From NCBI GenBank assembly GCA_027062165.1, contig JAMOTU010000024.1:1-12643 (forward strand): a DNA stretch of 12,643 bases. The letters are read 5' to 3'. Both the position numbers and the translations under genes were made by a program. This document shows, in pieces, positions 11,681-12,643 of the stretch (its first letter is position 1; the number at the start of each line of letters is the position of its first letter). Below the pieces are notes generated by a model that did no database searches, was not told the origin of the DNA, and saw only the letters and a program-made list of their open reading frames with translations. Source of the stretch: Candidatus Altimarinota bacterium. GTDB lineage: Bacteria > Patescibacteriota > Gracilibacteria > Absconditabacterales > Absconditicoccaceae.

Positions 11681-12483
11681 TATTTTTTACCTTGTGCTTG
11701 ATGTGCTGCTTTATGTACAATTTTACCAATTAATTTATCTTGCTTTAAATAATTTCCTATTATAAAACGAGTAATCTTACAACTACCATATTCACAACCA
11801 ACTCTTGTATTAAAACAGATTTCTATATTTTTGTTTTCTAAAAATTTATTAATTTTGCAATTAAAAATACTAAAAACTAATAATAACAAATATCTAATAA
11901 TATTTTTAGTTTCATTTACAGTTAAAAATTTTGAATTATATTCTTCCATATATAAATAACATTCTAATTGTTGTAAGTATAGTCGAGCATTACAACAACA
12001 ATCAAAAAAACAATCATATTTAATTTCTCTATACAAATCTTTATGATTATTTTCTACTATATTATATAATAAATGTTCATCTAAATTTTCTATTATTGAA
12101 TAATTACCATCTCCTGTTATTTCTATCATTTTTCCTTTAAGATAATTTATAATTTCTGATAATAATTCTGATGAATACTTAATATAACCAATGTATAAAC
12201 ATATTAAATTATTCTTTTCACAATAATCAAGAATTTTTGTTGATTTTTCTATATCATTAAAAATTACATAAATATTATCAAGTTCTTTATAGAAAACTTC
12301 ACCATTATTATCACATATTCTTTTATCATTATTAAAATAATCAGGAGTAACTATTTCAGTAGTGGTAATATATTGTATTTCTTGTAATGCTTCAGCTTGT
12401 TTTCTAAGATAAAATAAACTTTCGATTTTTAAATAATATTTATGAATCAAATTTAATAAATTTAATGTGTTGTTTTCTTTCAT
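11680..12483 (-). CDS. Second, divergent class III cyclase-like protein
   Basis: This is a 267-residue protein that also shows a class III cyclase core. Metal-site motifs are VIFNDIEKST (73-82, D77) and IEITGDGNYSI (120-130, D125), followed by a strand NTRVGCEYGSCKI (225-237) and the dimer-face helix GKIVHKAAHQAQ (253-264). At the positions that normally hold the transition-state Asn and Arg it has H257 and H261. The chain ends three residues after this helix, so the last beta strands of the usual domain are missing. An N-terminal helical region (1-65) and a cysteine-rich insert (DCCC, 161-164) are extra. AAGGAG (12489-12494) lies 5 bp before the ATG. It is the partner gene immediately upstream of pycC and may form a heterodimer with it or act as a regulator. 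Confidence 0.7.
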   Translation of the reverse strand: MKENNTLNLLNLIHKYYLKIESLFYLRKQAEALQEIQYITTTEIVTPDYFNNDKRICDNNGEVFYKELDNIYVIFNDIEKSTKILDYCEKNNLICLYIGYIKYSSELLSEIINYLKGKMIEITGDGNYSIIENLDEHLLYNIVENNHKDLYREIKYDCFFDCCCNARLYLQQLECYLYMEEYNSKFLTVNETKNIIRYLLLLVFSIFNCKINKFLENKNIEICFNTRVGCEYGSCKITRFIIGNYLKQDKLIGKIVHKAAHQAQGKK

Positions 12484-12495
12484 AAAAACTCCTTA

Positions 12496-12642
12496 TTAAT
12501 TAATAGATTTTTCACCCCTCAACGCCTCACTAACCATTTCATAAATAATATTTGCAAATAGCTTAATAGTATTAGTTTCGCTAAATAATTTCTCAGCTAT
12601 TTTTTGGTGGGTATCAAAATTTTCAACGACTGCTTTTGTTAC
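12496..12642 (-). CDS. C-terminal end of an unidentified gene heading the same operon, partial
   Basis: An open frame enters from the right edge and ends at TAA 12496-12498, followed at once by a second in-frame TAA, giving 48 residues. The visible part is helical, with QKIAEKLFSETNTIKLFANI, then IYEMVSEALRG near the end. I do not recognise it; a C-terminal tail of a larger enzyme such as a restriction or helicase subunit is possible but unsupported. The second stop overlaps the AAGGAG ribosome binding site of the next gene, only 12 bp away, so the genes are almost certainly cotranscribed. Confidence 0.55.
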   Translation of the reverse strand, partial: VTKAVVENFDTHQKIAEKLFSETNTIKLFANIIYEMVSEALRGEKSIN

Positions 12643-12643
12643 G

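Overview
The window is very AT-rich, with short spacers, strong AAGGA-type ribosome binding sites and TATAAT -10 boxes that mostly lack a clear -35. Together with the protein types, this suggests an epsilonproteobacterium (Campylobacterota, perhaps Nautiliales). That placement is inference. The whole window reads as accessory DNA: a plasmid-like or phage-satellite-like integrated element on the left, an integrase in the middle, and a defence island on the right.

Left part (1-2872). It opens with the last 43 codons of a gene resembling the C-terminus of phage/plasmid (P4/D5-type) primase-helicases. Next is a Phd/YefM-RelE/ParE toxin-antitoxin pair with a palindromic operator, followed without a gap by a membrane protein. 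Then comes about 940 bp with no convincing gene but dense structure: duplicated hairpin units, six CTTGACA words, a strong GC-rich hairpin and a phased GGAAAC/GTTTCC operator. This could be an origin or control region. A small Mor-like DNA-binding protein follows, with three CTAAAC words exactly 10 bp apart at its 3' end. A possible tRNA-derived attachment remnant lies at 2699-2711, before the integrase promoter.

Middle part (2873-5682). A complete P4-type tyrosine integrase converges on a DUF4143-type AAA ATPase. The ATPase is divergent from a small helical protein resembling antitoxin-like proteins found with nucleotidyltransferase toxins.

Right part (5683-12643). A Fic AMP-transferase gene is translationally coupled to an unrecognised 267-aa gene upstream of it (minus strand). 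These two are divergent, across a palindromic double -10 box, from a Gabija-like pair: an OLD-type ATPase/TOPRIM nuclease and a compact UvrD-like helicase. Convergent with Gabija, only 3 bp away, is a minus-strand operon. It encodes an unidentified partial gene, a divergent class III cyclase-like protein, a second cyclase with a Pycsar-like C-terminus, and a PycTM-like membrane effector.

The most interesting feature is this Pycsar-like operon. Standard Pycsar uses one cyclase plus one effector. Here two different cyclase-fold proteins are encoded in tandem by overlapping genes. Both keep the two metal-binding aspartates, but they differ at the transition-state positions, and the first protein ends just after that helix. 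A heterodimeric cyclase, or a catalytic/regulatory pair, is the natural hypothesis.
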